60,793 nt of DNA from Cupriavidus pauculus (GCF_008693385.1 NZ_CP044065.1:3657501-3718293), one strand, 5' to 3'. Counted from the stretch's first letter, positions 12,676-21,753 are shown. Translations and numbers: made by a program. Notes: generated from the letters alone by a model not told the origin.

Positions 12676-13881
12676 TCAGCGAATGACGACGCCGCGCGAA
12701 TTGATGATCGTCATCTCGACGAACTTCGAACCGACGTGGTTGTCCGGTCCGAACTGGACGATAAAGCCGCCGAGGTCCACGTTGCGCATGCCCTCGACCG
12801 TCGTCACGAATTTCTCGCGCGTGAGGTCGCGGCCCGTGCGGCGCAGGCCTTCGACGAAAGCCTTCGCGGCGATGAAGCCCTCGATACTCGCGTAATCGAA
12901 GTCGTTCTGGCGGCCGGCCGCCTGGAGCAGGCGCAGATACTCGCGCACCACCGGCAGCGTCGCGTTGCCCGGATGCGGCATCACCTGCGAGATGATCACG
13001 CCGCTGCCCTGCGGACCCACTTCCTTGGCCAGCGCCTGCGTGCCGACGAACGACACGTTGTAGAACTGCCCCGTGTAGCCGCGCCGCAGCGCTTCCTTGA
13101 CGAAGGCGCCGACGGTCCGGTACGCGCTCACGAGCACGACCGCATCGGGCTTGGCCTTCATGGTCTCCTGCATCGCGTCGCCGATCTCGACGGTATTGCG
13201 GACCACGTTCGCGCGCGAGACGAGTTGCACGCCGCTGTCCGCCGGCAGGCCCTTGATCGCGTGTTCGACGCCGTCGAGGCCGGACTTGCCGTACGCGTCG
13301 TCGTTGTAGACGACGGCCACGCGCTTGAGGCCCGTCGTGCGGATCTGCCGCACGATGGCCATGGTTTCCTCGTCATAGCCCGCGCGTACGTGGAATACGT
13401 AGCGGCTGCGCGGGTCGCGGAGCGATTGCGCGCCGGAGAGCGGTGCGAAGAACGGTACGCGGGCCTGGTTCGCGAGCGGCACGGCGGCCTGCGACGTCGG
13501 TGTGCCGACATAGCCGAACAGCGCAAATACGCGACTGTCCTCGATCAGCTTCTTCGTATTCTTGATGGCCTCGTCCGGCTCGTAGCCGTCGTCGAGCACC
13601 TGCAGTTCGATGCGGCGGCCGAACACGCCGCCCTGCTGGTTGATCGCGTCGAAGTACAGCCGCGCGCCCGCGTTCATCTGCTTGCCGAGCGTGGCGGTCG
13701 GACCCGTGAGCGCGGCGGACTGCCCGATGACGATCGTGTCCGCGGTGACGCCGACTTCCGCTGGCGCGGTGTTGGCCGCGAAGGCGGCGCCGGACAGGCC
13801 GGCACCCGTGACACCCATGGTGGCGCACGCCACCAGCAGGCCGGCGAGGCGCCGGCGCTTGACCCTTGATTGCAAAACCAT
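12676..13881 (-). CDS. ABC transporter substrate-binding protein, branched-chain amino acid type (paralogue 1)
   Basis: This 401-residue periplasmic binding protein is of the type 1 fold (LivJ/LivK-like). A Sec signal peptide (about 1-35, ending AAFAAN) follows a basic start. The mature protein shows IGQSAALTGPTATLG, then ALFGYVGTPTSQAAVPLANQ, VFHVRAGYDEETMAIVRQI and VVYNDDAYGKSGLDG, the standard N-lobe and hinge segments of the Peripla_BP_6 family. No permease or ATPase lies nearby, so it must share a transporter encoded elsewhere or act as a sensor. It is clearly paralogous to the next gene. Ligands of this family include branched-chain amino acids, aromatic acids and amides. Confidence 0.92.
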   Translation of the reverse strand: MVLQSRVKRRRLAGLLVACATMGVTGAGLSGAAFAANTAPAEVGVTADTIVIGQSAALTGPTATLGKQMNAGARLYFDAINQQGGVFGRRIELQVLDDGYEPDEAIKNTKKLIEDSRVFALFGYVGTPTSQAAVPLANQARVPFFAPLSGAQSLRDPRSRYVFHVRAGYDEETMAIVRQIRTTGLKRVAVVYNDDAYGKSGLDGVEHAIKGLPADSGVQLVSRANVVRNTVEIGDAMQETMKAKPDAVVLVSAYRTVGAFVKEALRRGYTGQFYNVSFVGTQALAKEVGPQGSGVIISQVMPHPGNATLPVVREYLRLLQAAGRQNDFDYASIEGFIAAKAFVEGLRRTGRDLTREKFVTTVEGMRNVDLGGFIVQFGPDNHVGSKFVEMTIINSRGVVIR

Positions 13882-13966
13882 TGTGATAGCCCCGTCAATC
13901 CAACCATTCTTGCTTGCTGCGTGCGCGGCTGCCGGTCTGTCGCCGGGCTGTTGCTAGCGCCCGGAC

Positions 13967-13993
13967 ATCATAATCGAAGAGCGGTGACTGCAA
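13967..13993 (-). promoter_or_regulatory. Candidate promoter for binding-protein paralogue 1
   Basis: On the minus strand, TTGCAG (13988-13993) is followed 15 bases later by TATGAT (13967-13972). The spacing is short, so this is only a candidate. It lies in the 166-base gap between the two paralogous genes and would give a leader of about 80 bases. Confidence 0.3.
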
Positions 13994-14047
13994 GCAAAAT
14001 ATGACGGTTCCGCCTGTTCGGGCGAGGCAAGGACGCCACAGGCGCGG

Positions 14048-15295
14048 CTAGCGGATGGCCTGCCCGCGCGCGTTGAGCACGGCCAGATCGACGAACCTCG
14101 AGCCGACGTGATCCTCCGGCGAGAACTGGATGTCGAATCCGCCCAGATCGACGGCGCGCATGCCCTCCAGAGCGGCGATGAACCTGTCGCGCGTCGGGTC
14201 GCGGCCCGTGCGGCGCAGCCCTTCGACAAACGCCAGCGCGGCGATGAATCCCTCGAGGCTCGCATGGCTGTACGCGCCGGCATGGCCGGCGGCCGCGAGC
14301 AGGCGCTGGTACTCGCGCACGAGCGGCAGCGTGGCGTTACGCGGGTTCGGCATGACCTGCGAGACGACGACGCCGGCCGCCTGGGCGCCGAGCGCCTTCG
14401 CCAGCGAGGTGGCGCCGACCGAGGAGAGGCAGTAGAACTGGCCCGCATAGCCGCGCCGCAGCGCCTCGCGGATAAACGCGGCGGCCGTGCCGTAGGCGCC
14501 GATCACCGCGACCGAGTCGGGATGCTGCTCGAGGACCGCCGCCGCCGTGGCGCTGACATCCACGGCATTTCGTGCCACCGCGTGTTCGCCGGTGATCCGC
14601 ACATCGGCGGCCGGCCGGCTCCGCACCGCCCTGGCGATGCCCTCGAGGCCCTCGCGGCCGTAGCTGTCGTCGTAATAGACCACGGCAAGCCGATGCAGGC
14701 CCGACGATGCAATCTGCCGCACGATGGCCGCCGTTTCGCGGTCGTATCCCGCCCGGACATGGAACACATGGCGGTTGACGGGCGTGCGCAGCGCGCGGGT
14801 GCCCGTGAACGGCGCGAACAAGGGGATGCGCGCCTGCTGGATGAGCGGCAGCACCGCCAGAGTCGTGCTGGTGCCCACATAGCCGAAGAGCGCGAACATG
14901 CCGTCGACGAGCAGCTTGCGCGTGTTGCGTGTGGTTTCGTCGGGCACATAGGCGTCGTCGAGCGCGTGCAGTTCGATCGCGCGGCCGAAGATGCCGCCGT
15001 GCCGGTTTACGTTGTCGAAGCACAGCCGCGCGCCGAGGTTCAGCTGGGTGCCGAGCTCGGCGGCGGGGCCCGACAGCGGCGCCGACTGGCCGATCAGGAG
15101 GGTGGTGGGGGTGACGCCGGGCTCCGGCCGGACGCCGATGCGCGTGTCGGTGCGGGCGGGCTCCGCCGCGGCAGCGGGGCGCAGGGCGGCAAACGGGGTG
15201 GCGAGCGCGGGCAGCGTGCCGGCGAGGCGGCCGCAGAAATGCCTGCGGCCCTGCCCGGACGCGAGGTCTGCGGTGGGGTCCGGGTTTCGGTCCAT
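14048..15295 (-). CDS. ABC transporter substrate-binding protein, branched-chain amino acid type (paralogue 2)
   Basis: This 415-residue protein is a close paralogue of the gene at 12676-13881: both share LFGYVGT, VFHVRAGYD, AIVRQI, EALRRGY-GQFY, SQVMP-P-NATLP and VEGLRRTGRD. Its N-terminus differs: residues 17-25 read GRRHFCGRL followed by a hydrophobic stretch ending AAAAEP, which resembles a twin-arginine signal rather than a plain Sec signal. I chose the ATG at 15295; the frame stays open for over 1 kb upstream, antisense to the oxidoreductase gene, but that part has no family similarity. No clear Shine-Dalgarno sequence is seen. It is divergent from the molybdopterin oxidoreductase gene. 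Confidence 0.88.
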   Translation of the reverse strand: MDRNPDPTADLASGQGRRHFCGRLAGTLPALATPFAALRPAAAAEPARTDTRIGVRPEPGVTPTTLLIGQSAPLSGPAAELGTQLNLGARLCFDNVNRHGGIFGRAIELHALDDAYVPDETTRNTRKLLVDGMFALFGYVGTSTTLAVLPLIQQARIPLFAPFTGTRALRTPVNRHVFHVRAGYDRETAAIVRQIASSGLHRLAVVYYDDSYGREGLEGIARAVRSRPAADVRITGEHAVARNAVDVSATAAAVLEQHPDSVAVIGAYGTAAAFIREALRRGYAGQFYCLSSVGATSLAKALGAQAAGVVVSQVMPNPRNATLPLVREYQRLLAAAGHAGAYSHASLEGFIAALAFVEGLRRTGRDPTRDRFIAALEGMRAVDLGGFDIQFSPEDHVGSRFVDLAVLNARGQAIR

Positions 15296-15448
15296 AGGGA
15301 AGGATCTTGAAAGCCAGTGGGGCCGCGAAGCGTAAGTCGGATGGGCGCCGCAGGGCCGGATTCGAATACAATCCTTAACAAAATTCCGCCGGCATTCGCT
15401 GCGTCGCGGGCGCCGGCCGTCCTGCCCCCATCTCGTATTTCCGTCCCC

Positions 15449-17563
15449 ATGGCCACCAGCATCGTCCGCGCCGCCTGTCCCCACGATTGTCCCGATACCT
15501 GTGCCTTGCACGTCACCGTCGAGGACGGCCGCGCCATCAAGGTCGTGGGCGACCCCGACCATCCCGCCACGCGTGGCGTGCTGTGCACGAAGGTGTCGCG
15601 CTATACCGAGCGGACCTACCACCGTGACCGCCTGCTGACGCCGCTGCGGCGCGTGGGCAAGAAGGGCGAAGGACGCTTCGAACCCATTTCGTGGGACGAG
15701 GCGCTGACGGAGATCGCGAGCCGGCTGTCCGGCATTGCCGCGCGCGATCCGCAGGCGATCGTCCCGTACAGCTACGCGGGCACGATGGGCCTCGTGCAGG
15801 GGGAGAGCATGGCCGCGCGCTTCTTCCACAAGCTCGGCGCGTCGCTGCTCGACCGCACGATCTGCGCGAACGCGGGCGCGACCGCGCTGCGCTATACGTT
15901 CGGCGCGCCGGTCGGCATGGATATCGAGTACGTGGCCGACGCGAAGCTCGTGATCATCTGGGGCGGCAACCCGATTGCCTCGAACCTGCATTTCTGGACG
16001 CGCGTGCAGGAAGCCAAGCGCCGCGGCGCGACGCTCGTGGCGATCGATCCCTACCGCTCGCTGACGGCCGAGAAATGCCATCGCCATATCGCGCCGATGC
16101 CGGGCACTGACGGCGCGCTCGCGCTGGCGATCATGCACGTGCTGATTCGCGACGATCTGCTGGACCACGACTACATTGCGCGGCACACGGTCGGCTTCGA
16201 CGCGCTGCGCGAGCGCTCGGCAGCGTTCACGCCCGAGCGGGCGGCCGGTATCTGCGGCATTCCCGTGGACGATATCGAATGGCTGGCCGCGCTCTATGGC
16301 CGCACCGCGGTGCGGGAGCGCCAGCCCGTGGCCATCCGCCTGAACTACGGCATGCAGCGCGCCCATGGCGGCGGGCAGGCCGTGCGCGCGGTGGCATGCC
16401 TGCCGGCGCTCGTCGGCGCATGGCGCCACGCCGCGGGCGGCATGCAGCTATCGACGTCGGGCTTCTTCCCCGTCGACAACCAGGCGCTGCAACGGCCCGA
16501 CCTGCTGCCGGACTGGCCGCGCGTGCCGCGCACGGTGAACATGAGCACCATCGGCGATGCGCTGCTCGACGACGGCACGGGCGGCAACGGCCCGAAGATC
16601 GAGGCGGTGGTCGTCTACAACAGCAACCCCGTCGCCGTGGCGCCGGAGTCCGCGAAGGTCGCGGCCGGCTTCGCGCGCGAGGACCTGTTCACGGTGGTGC
16701 TCGAGCACTTCCGCACCGATACGGCCGATTACGCCGATATCGTGCTGCCGGCCACGACGCAGCTGGAACACGTCGATGTGCACAAGGCCTATGGCCATAC
16801 CTACTTCCTCGCCAACAACCAGGCGATTGCGCCGATCGGCGAGTCGCTCCCGAACACCGAGATCTTCCGCCGGCTGGCGGCGCGCATGGGCTTCACGGAC
16901 CCGTGCTTCCAGGACAGCGACGAGGCCATTGCCGCGCAGGCGATCGATCGTGGCGACGCGCGCGCGAAGGGTATCGACTGGGACACGCTGAAGGCCGAGG
17001 GGTGGCAAAAGCTGAACGTGCCCGCGGCGCCGTTTGCCGACGGCAACTTTCCGTCGGCCTCGGGCAAGTGCGCGTTCTATTCGGAAGCGATGGCGCGCGA
17101 CGGGTTCGACCCGCTGCCCGCCTATGTGCCGCCGTACGAGTCTCCGGCCACGGCGCCGGACCTCGCCTCGCGGTATCCGCTCGCGATGATCTCGCCGCCC
17201 GCGCGCAACTTCCTGAACAGCTCGTTCGTGAACGTCGATAGCCTGCGGGCCACCGAGGGCGAGCCGCATCTGGACATCCATCCGCAGGACGCGGCGGCGC
17301 GCGGCATCGTGGATGGCGCGATCGTGCGCGCGTTCAACGACCGCGGCACCCTGCGCGTCCGGGCACGCGTGACCGAGCGCGCGCGTCAGGGGCTCGTGGT
17401 GGGGCTCTCCATCTGGTGGAAGAAGCTCGCGCCGGACGGCAAGAACGCCAACGAACTGACGAGCCAGCGCCTGACCGACCTGGGGCGCGCGCCGGTCTTC
17501 TACGACTGCCTCGTGGAAGTGGAGGCGGTGACCCAGTCCGAACGCGAGGGCATCGCGTCATGA
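15449..17563 (+). CDS. Molybdopterin-dependent oxidoreductase (formate dehydrogenase/DMSO reductase superfamily)
   Basis: This is a 704-residue catalytic-type subunit with a bound molybdopterin guanine dinucleotide cofactor. An N-terminal [4Fe-4S] motif is formed by Cys10, Cys14, Cys18 and Cys46 (ACPHDCPDTC then GVLC). The molybdopterin domains follow (IIWGGNPIASNLHFW, then VVVYNSNPVAVAP) and a C-terminal cofactor-binding barrel (HPQDAAARGIVDGAIVRAFN). There is no twin-arginine signal, so it should stay in the cytoplasm. I took the ATG at 15449, directly before the cysteine motif; an upstream in-frame start at 15317 would add 44 residues without similarity. Partner subunits are absent. Its stop overlaps the next start (ATGA). 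The substrate is unknown. Confidence 0.9.
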   Translation: MATSIVRAACPHDCPDTCALHVTVEDGRAIKVVGDPDHPATRGVLCTKVSRYTERTYHRDRLLTPLRRVGKKGEGRFEPISWDEALTEIASRLSGIAARDPQAIVPYSYAGTMGLVQGESMAARFFHKLGASLLDRTICANAGATALRYTFGAPVGMDIEYVADAKLVIIWGGNPIASNLHFWTRVQEAKRRGATLVAIDPYRSLTAEKCHRHIAPMPGTDGALALAIMHVLIRDDLLDHDYIARHTVGFDALRERSAAFTPERAAGICGIPVDDIEWLAALYGRTAVRERQPVAIRLNYGMQRAHGGGQAVRAVACLPALVGAWRHAAGGMQLSTSGFFPVDNQALQRPDLLPDWPRVPRTVNMSTIGDALLDDGTGGNGPKIEAVVVYNSNPVAVAPESAKVAAGFAREDLFTVVLEHFRTDTADYADIVLPATTQLEHVDVHKAYGHTYFLANNQAIAPIGESLPNTEIFRRLAARMGFTDPCFQDSDEAIAAQAIDRGDARAKGIDWDTLKAEGWQKLNVPAAPFADGNFPSASGKCAFYSEAMARDGFDPLPAYVPPYESPATAPDLASRYPLAMISPPARNFLNSSFVNVDSLRATEGEPHLDIHPQDAAARGIVDGAIVRAFNDRGTLRVRARVTERARQGLVVGLSIWWKKLAPDGKNANELTSQRLTDLGRAPVFYDCLVEVEAVTQSEREGIAS

Positions 17564-18678
17564 TCCGGCGGCCGGCCTGCCGGCGCGTGGCGGGTGCGAT
17601 CCTCGCACTCGCCGCCGCCGTGCTCGTGGCCGGCTGCGACACGCTGGGGTATTACTACCAGTCGATCGGCGGGCATCTGGGCGTGATGGCGCAGGCACGG
17701 TCGCTCGACGATGCGATCGCCAACGCGAACGATGCCAACGACGCGCGCCTTGCGCAGCGACTGGCGCTGGCCGGCAGGATGCGCGACTTCGCGTCGCGCG
17801 AACTGCTGCTGCCGGACAACGGCAGCTACCGCCGCTATGCAAACCTGCATCGGCCGTACGTGGTGTGGAGCGTGTTTGCCACGCCCGAGCTGTCGATGGA
17901 CCTGCACAAGTGGTGCTTCCTGGTCGTCGGCTGCATCACGTACCGCGGCTACTACGCGCAGGACGATGCCGACCGCTATGCGGCGGAGTTGCGCAAGGAA
18001 GGCTACGACGCCTACGTGGCGGGCATTCCCGCCTATTCGACGCTTGGCTATTTCGACGATCCGCTGCTGAACACGTTCGTCTATCTGCCCGAGGGCGAAC
18101 TCGCGCGCATGATCTTCCACGAACTCGCGCATCAGGTCGTGTACGTGCGCAACGACACCGCGTTCAACGAATCGTTCGCCACGGCCGTGGAAACGGCGGG
18201 CGTGGAGCGCTGGCTCGCGGAGGATGCGTCGCCCGACGCGCGCGCGAGCTACCGGCTCTACGACGAGCGCCGCGTGCAGTTCCGGGCGATGCTGCTGCGC
18301 ACGCGCGACCGGCTCGTCGCGCTCTACCGATCGAATCAGGACGAGGCGGCCAAGCGGCGCGGCAAGGCGCAGATCTTCGCCGACCTGCGCGCCGAGTACG
18401 AGACGCTCAAGACATCGTGGGGCGGCTACAGCGGCTACGACCGCTGGTTCGACCGGCCCCTGACCAATGCCCAGCTCGCGGCCGTGGCCACCTATCAGCA
18501 ATGGGTGCCGGCGTTCACCGCGCTGCTCGCGCAATGCCACGGCGAGTGGAAGTGCTTCTATGCGGCCGCCGGGCGCATCGGCGATCTGCCCGCGAAGGAG
18601 CGCGACGCTGCGCTGCGCAGGCTCGCGCCGCCGGCCACGCATGTGGAGCCGCTGACGGCCGACCGCGCGGGCAACTGA
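17560..18678 (+). CDS. Predicted lipoprotein aminopeptidase (zinc metallopeptidase, COG4324-like)
   Basis: This 372-residue protein begins with a lipoprotein signal (lipobox VAGC, lipidated Cys26). It contains a zinc-binding HELAH motif at residues 187-191, followed by NESFATAVETAGVERWL, which supplies the third zinc ligand in related gluzincin enzymes. The family is annotated as predicted aminopeptidase; no substrate is established. A conserved pair of cysteines (WCFLVVGC) precedes the active site. The start overlaps the stop of the oxidoreductase gene (ATGA), so the two are translated together even though their functions seem unrelated. Confidence 0.87.
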   Translation: MIRRPACRRVAGAILALAAAVLVAGCDTLGYYYQSIGGHLGVMAQARSLDDAIANANDANDARLAQRLALAGRMRDFASRELLLPDNGSYRRYANLHRPYVVWSVFATPELSMDLHKWCFLVVGCITYRGYYAQDDADRYAAELRKEGYDAYVAGIPAYSTLGYFDDPLLNTFVYLPEGELARMIFHELAHQVVYVRNDTAFNESFATAVETAGVERWLAEDASPDARASYRLYDERRVQFRAMLLRTRDRLVALYRSNQDEAAKRRGKAQIFADLRAEYETLKTSWGGYSGYDRWFDRPLTNAQLAAVATYQQWVPAFTALLAQCHGEWKCFYAAAGRIGDLPAKERDAALRRLAPPATHVEPLTADRAGN

Positions 18679-18742
18679 TTGCCGTCAACTGACGCATCGG
18701 AATCGTCCTAGCCCGACCTCGCACATGCGAGAATTGCGCACC

Positions 18743-19405
18743 ATGTCACACGCCCCAAAGAAAACGCACACCGGACCGCGCGCCGCCGAGGCGCTGACGC
18801 TCGCGGAAGACGGACCGGCACGCGCCCACGTGGCCGAGCGGCAGGAAGCCCGGCGGCGGCAGATTCTGGATGCCGCGGCGCAGCTCTTCTACACGAAGGG
18901 CTATCCCGGCATGACGATGAACGACCTGTGCCGCGCGCTGGGCGTGACCAAGCCCGCCGTCTACTATTACTTCACCGACAAGTACGAGATCTTCGACATC
19001 CTGTGCCGGGAGTCGGCGCAGACCTGCCTGCCCGTGCTTCGCGAGACGGCCGATGCGTCGCTGCCCGTGCGCGAGCGGTTGCAGGCCTGCCTGCTGGAGC
19101 TCGCGCGGCGCTGCGTGCGTTGCCATGTCGCGGCCACGCTGAGTTTTCGGGACAACCAGTACCTGAAGCCGGATACGGTGGCATGGCTCGAGCGCATGGC
19201 GCGCGATTTCTATCGCGACCTGTACGCGTTGCTCGACGAGGGCCGTTCCGCGGGTGTGCTGTCGTTCGGCGATGCGCGCGTGACCGCGCATGCGATCGGC
19301 AGTGTCATCGGGTTCATGTACACGTGGCATGTGCCGGGCCGCATGGATGAAGAACTGCTGGCGCGCGAGCTGGCCGCGAACATGATGAAGCTGGTGCTGC
19401 CCTGA
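18743..19405 (+). CDS. TetR family transcriptional regulator
   Basis: The protein has 220 residues. The N-terminal helix-turn-helix is clear: RRQILDAAAQLFYTKGYPGM then DLCRALGVTKPAVYYYFTDK (about residues 35-80). The C-terminal domain is of the ligand-binding TetR_C type and contains CVRCH, two close cysteines. An Ala/Glu-rich tail of about 30 residues precedes the DNA-binding domain. An in-frame ATG at 18725 would add six residues; neither start has a strong ribosome binding site. It is upstream of, and co-directional with, the FadD-type ligase gene 180 bases away, so control of that gene is a reasonable guess. Confidence 0.9.
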   Translation: MSHAPKKTHTGPRAAEALTLAEDGPARAHVAERQEARRRQILDAAAQLFYTKGYPGMTMNDLCRALGVTKPAVYYYFTDKYEIFDILCRESAQTCLPVLRETADASLPVRERLQACLLELARRCVRCHVAATLSFRDNQYLKPDTVAWLERMARDFYRDLYALLDEGRSAGVLSFGDARVTAHAIGSVIGFMYTWHVPGRMDEELLARELAANMMKLVLP

Positions 19406-19458
19406 GCGGGCGCGGCTGCCGGTAGGGGTAATCCCTCGCAAGGGTCTGTCGAGTGTCG

Positions 19459-19562
19459 CATAATTCACGATTCAGGCGAATTGTGGTGTCGAGGAGTTCA
19501 TCTAACGTGTTGTCTTAGGCGGGGCGCACGTTTAGGATTCCCCAAAAAAGCGAACGACCATT
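19459..19562 (+). promoter_or_regulatory. Intergenic region with two dyads before the acyl-CoA ligase gene
   Basis: Two imperfect inverted repeats lie in the 179-base gap. One is CATAATTC (19459-19466) with GAATTGTG (19478-19485). The other is GAACGACCATTC (about 19552-19563), 8 of 12 positions symmetric, which stands 20 bases before the ligase start. The second resembles the spacing of TetR-type operators. No clear -35/-10 pair was found. Function is inference. Confidence 0.3.
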
Positions 19563-19584
19563 CAGAAATTCAGGAGACCGGCGT

Positions 19585-21267
19585 ATGGAAAAACTGTGGC
19601 TGAAGCAATATCCGGCAGGCGTCCCCGCGGAGATCGATGCCAGTCCCTATCGTTCGCTGGCCCAGTTGCTCGAGGAATCGTTCCGTACCTATGCGGCCAG
19701 GCGCGCGTTCGTGTGCATGGATGCGTCCATCACGTATGGCGACCTCGACCGCCTCTCGCGCCAGTTCGGCGCGTGGCTCCAGTCGCGGGGGCTGAAGCCC
19801 GGCGCGCGCGTGGCCATCATGATGCCGAACGTGCTGCAGTATCCGGTGGTGCTGGCGGGGGTGCTACGCGCGGGCTACGTCGTGGTCAACGTCAATCCGC
19901 TGTACACGCCGCGTGAGCTCGAGCATCAGCTGAAGGACAGCGGCGCCGAGGCGATCGTCATCCTCGAGAATTTCGCGGCCACGCTGCAGGCGGTGCTGCC
20001 GAACACGCCGGTGCGCCACGTGGTGGTGGCGAGCATGGGCGACATGCTGGGCACCGTGAAGGGCGCGGTCGTCAACTTCGTCGTGCGCAACGTCAAGAAG
20101 ATGGTGCCCGAGTGGCAGTTGCCGAACTGCGTGCGCTTCAACGACGTCCTCCGCGAGTCGCGCCAGCTGACGCTGGCGCCGGTGAATACCGGTCCCGACG
20201 ATATCGCGTTCCTGCAGTACACGGGCGGCACCACGGGGATCTCGAAGGGCGCGGTGCTGCTGCATCGCAATGTCGTGGCCAATGTGCTGCAGTCCGAGGC
20301 ATGGATGCAGCCCGCGCTGGACAAGGGCGCGCCGATCGACCAGGTGATCACGATCACCGCGCTGCCGCTGTACCACATCTTCGCGCTCACGGTCTGCTGC
20401 CTGCTGGGCATGCGCAATGGCGGCCTGTCGGTGCTGATTCCGAATCCGCGCGATATCCCGGGCTTTATCAAGGAACTGCAGAAGTACCGCTTCAATATGT
20501 TCCCGGCCGTGAACACGCTCTACAACGCGCTGCTCAATCATCCGGACTTCGACAAGGTCGATTTCTCGGGGTTGCGCGTCGCGAACGGCGGCGGCATGGC
20601 GGTGCAGGAGGCCGTGGCGAAGAAGTGGCTGTCGCGCACGGGCTGTCCGATCATCGAAGGCTACGGCCTCTCGGAGACGTCGCCGTCGGCCACGTGCAAT
20701 CCGACCGATACCGATGCGTTCTCGGGCACGATCGGGCTGCCGCTGCCCTCGACGGAAATCGCGATCCGCGACGACGACGGCAACGACGTGCCGCTGGGCC
20801 AGCCCGGCGAAATCTGCCTGCGCGGGCCGCAGGTGATGGCGGGCTACTGGAACCGCCCCGACGAGACGGCCAAGGTCATGACGCCCGATGGCTACTTCAA
20901 GACCGGCGATATCGGCGTGATGGACGAGCGCGGCTACACGAAGATCGTCGATCGCAAGAAGGACATGATCCTGGTCTCGGGCTTCAACGTCTATCCGAAC
21001 GAGGTGGAAGGGGTCGTGGCCGAATGCCCGGGCGTGCTCGAAGTGGCCGCGGTGGGCGTGCCCGACGTGCACTCGGGGGAGGTCGTGAAGCTCTTTATCG
21101 TGCGCAAGGACCCGGCGCTCTCGGAGGAGTCCGTGATCGCGTTCTGCAGGGAGCGGCTGACGGGCTACAAGCGTCCGAAGTACGTCGAGTTCCGCACCGA
21201 ACTGCCGAAGACCAACGTCGGCAAGATCCTGCGTCGCGAACTGCGCGACAGCCGCCAGGCGGCCTGA
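19585..21267 (+). CDS. fadD: Long-chain fatty acid--CoA ligase
   Basis: This 560-residue adenylate-forming enzyme activates fatty acids to acyl-CoA for beta-oxidation at the inner face of the membrane. The AMP-binding signature YTGGTTGISKGA lies near residues 211-222. Downstream are GYGLSETSP, the core GYFKTGDIG, and the hinge and C-terminal catalytic lysine region DRKKDMILVSGFNVYPNEVE and KTNVGKILRREL. The length equals E. coli FadD. A clear AGGAG precedes the ATG. The first 40 residues (MEKLWLKQYPAGVPAEID) are typical of the long-chain ligases. It is probably controlled by the adjacent TetR protein. Confidence 0.95.
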   Translation: MEKLWLKQYPAGVPAEIDASPYRSLAQLLEESFRTYAARRAFVCMDASITYGDLDRLSRQFGAWLQSRGLKPGARVAIMMPNVLQYPVVLAGVLRAGYVVVNVNPLYTPRELEHQLKDSGAEAIVILENFAATLQAVLPNTPVRHVVVASMGDMLGTVKGAVVNFVVRNVKKMVPEWQLPNCVRFNDVLRESRQLTLAPVNTGPDDIAFLQYTGGTTGISKGAVLLHRNVVANVLQSEAWMQPALDKGAPIDQVITITALPLYHIFALTVCCLLGMRNGGLSVLIPNPRDIPGFIKELQKYRFNMFPAVNTLYNALLNHPDFDKVDFSGLRVANGGGMAVQEAVAKKWLSRTGCPIIEGYGLSETSPSATCNPTDTDAFSGTIGLPLPSTEIAIRDDDGNDVPLGQPGEICLRGPQVMAGYWNRPDETAKVMTPDGYFKTGDIGVMDERGYTKIVDRKKDMILVSGFNVYPNEVEGVVAECPGVLEVAAVGVPDVHSGEVVKLFIVRKDPALSEESVIAFCRERLTGYKRPKYVEFRTELPKTNVGKILRRELRDSRQAA

Positions 21268-21297
21268 CCCCGGTCAGTCGCCAGCGGCCCGGGCCCT

Positions 21298-21753
21298 TCA
21301 ACACTCGTTGGACGGGCCCATCTGCGGCTGCTGCACGCCATCGGGGTAAGTCAGCCGCACGCATGTGCCGACGTCGAGCCCTGGCGCGGCCGGCGCGTTG
21401 ACGGACGCGATGGTGCCATCCTGCGCGCGTACCTTGTACTGGAAGAGGTCGATCTGCTGCGCGGGCGGCGGCTTGTTGAACAGCCGCGACAGATCGAACG
21501 ACATCCCGACCCCCACGCCACCGCCACCGCCGCCACCCACACCGGCGGCGCCGACGCCCACGCCGGTGCCGCCATAGGCCGGCGTCTGGGTGACATCGAC
21601 CCGCGACAGATAGGTTTTCTCGGTAACGCGGCCGAGCTTCACGGTGGCGTTGATGGGCGTGACCTGCGGCGGTTGCGGCTGGCTCGCGCACGCGGTCAGC
21701 AGCGCGGCCAGCGCGAGCGGAGAACTGGCAAGAAGGGTGCGGACGAGTGTCAT
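21298..21753 (-). CDS. Glycine-rich lipoprotein of unknown function
   Basis: This 151-residue protein has a lipoprotein signal peptide with lipobox LTAC (lipidated Cys22). Residues 65-85 form a stretch made almost only of Gly, Val and Ala, which may be a glycine-zipper or a flexible linker. The C-terminal part (DLFQYKVRAQDGTIASVN) resembles the small beta-barrel of outer-membrane lipoproteins of the SlyB/Pcp kind, without certain assignment. The ATG at 21753 overlaps the stop of the MarR regulator gene, so the two are co-translated, as for the slyA-slyB type of pairing. The frame continues upstream but as antisense of no meaning. Confidence 0.75.
   Translation of the reverse strand: MTLVRTLLASSPLALAALLTACASQPQPPQVTPINATVKLGRVTEKTYLSRVDVTQTPAYGGTGVGVGAAGVGGGGGGGVGVGMSFDLSRLFNKPPPAQQIDLFQYKVRAQDGTIASVNAPAAPGLDVGTCVRLTYPDGVQQPQMGPSNEC

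Noticed and set aside
15296..16429. Upstream extension of the second binding-protein frame
   Set aside because: The extension is antisense to the oxidoreductase gene and has no similarity; the family signal peptide begins at 15295.
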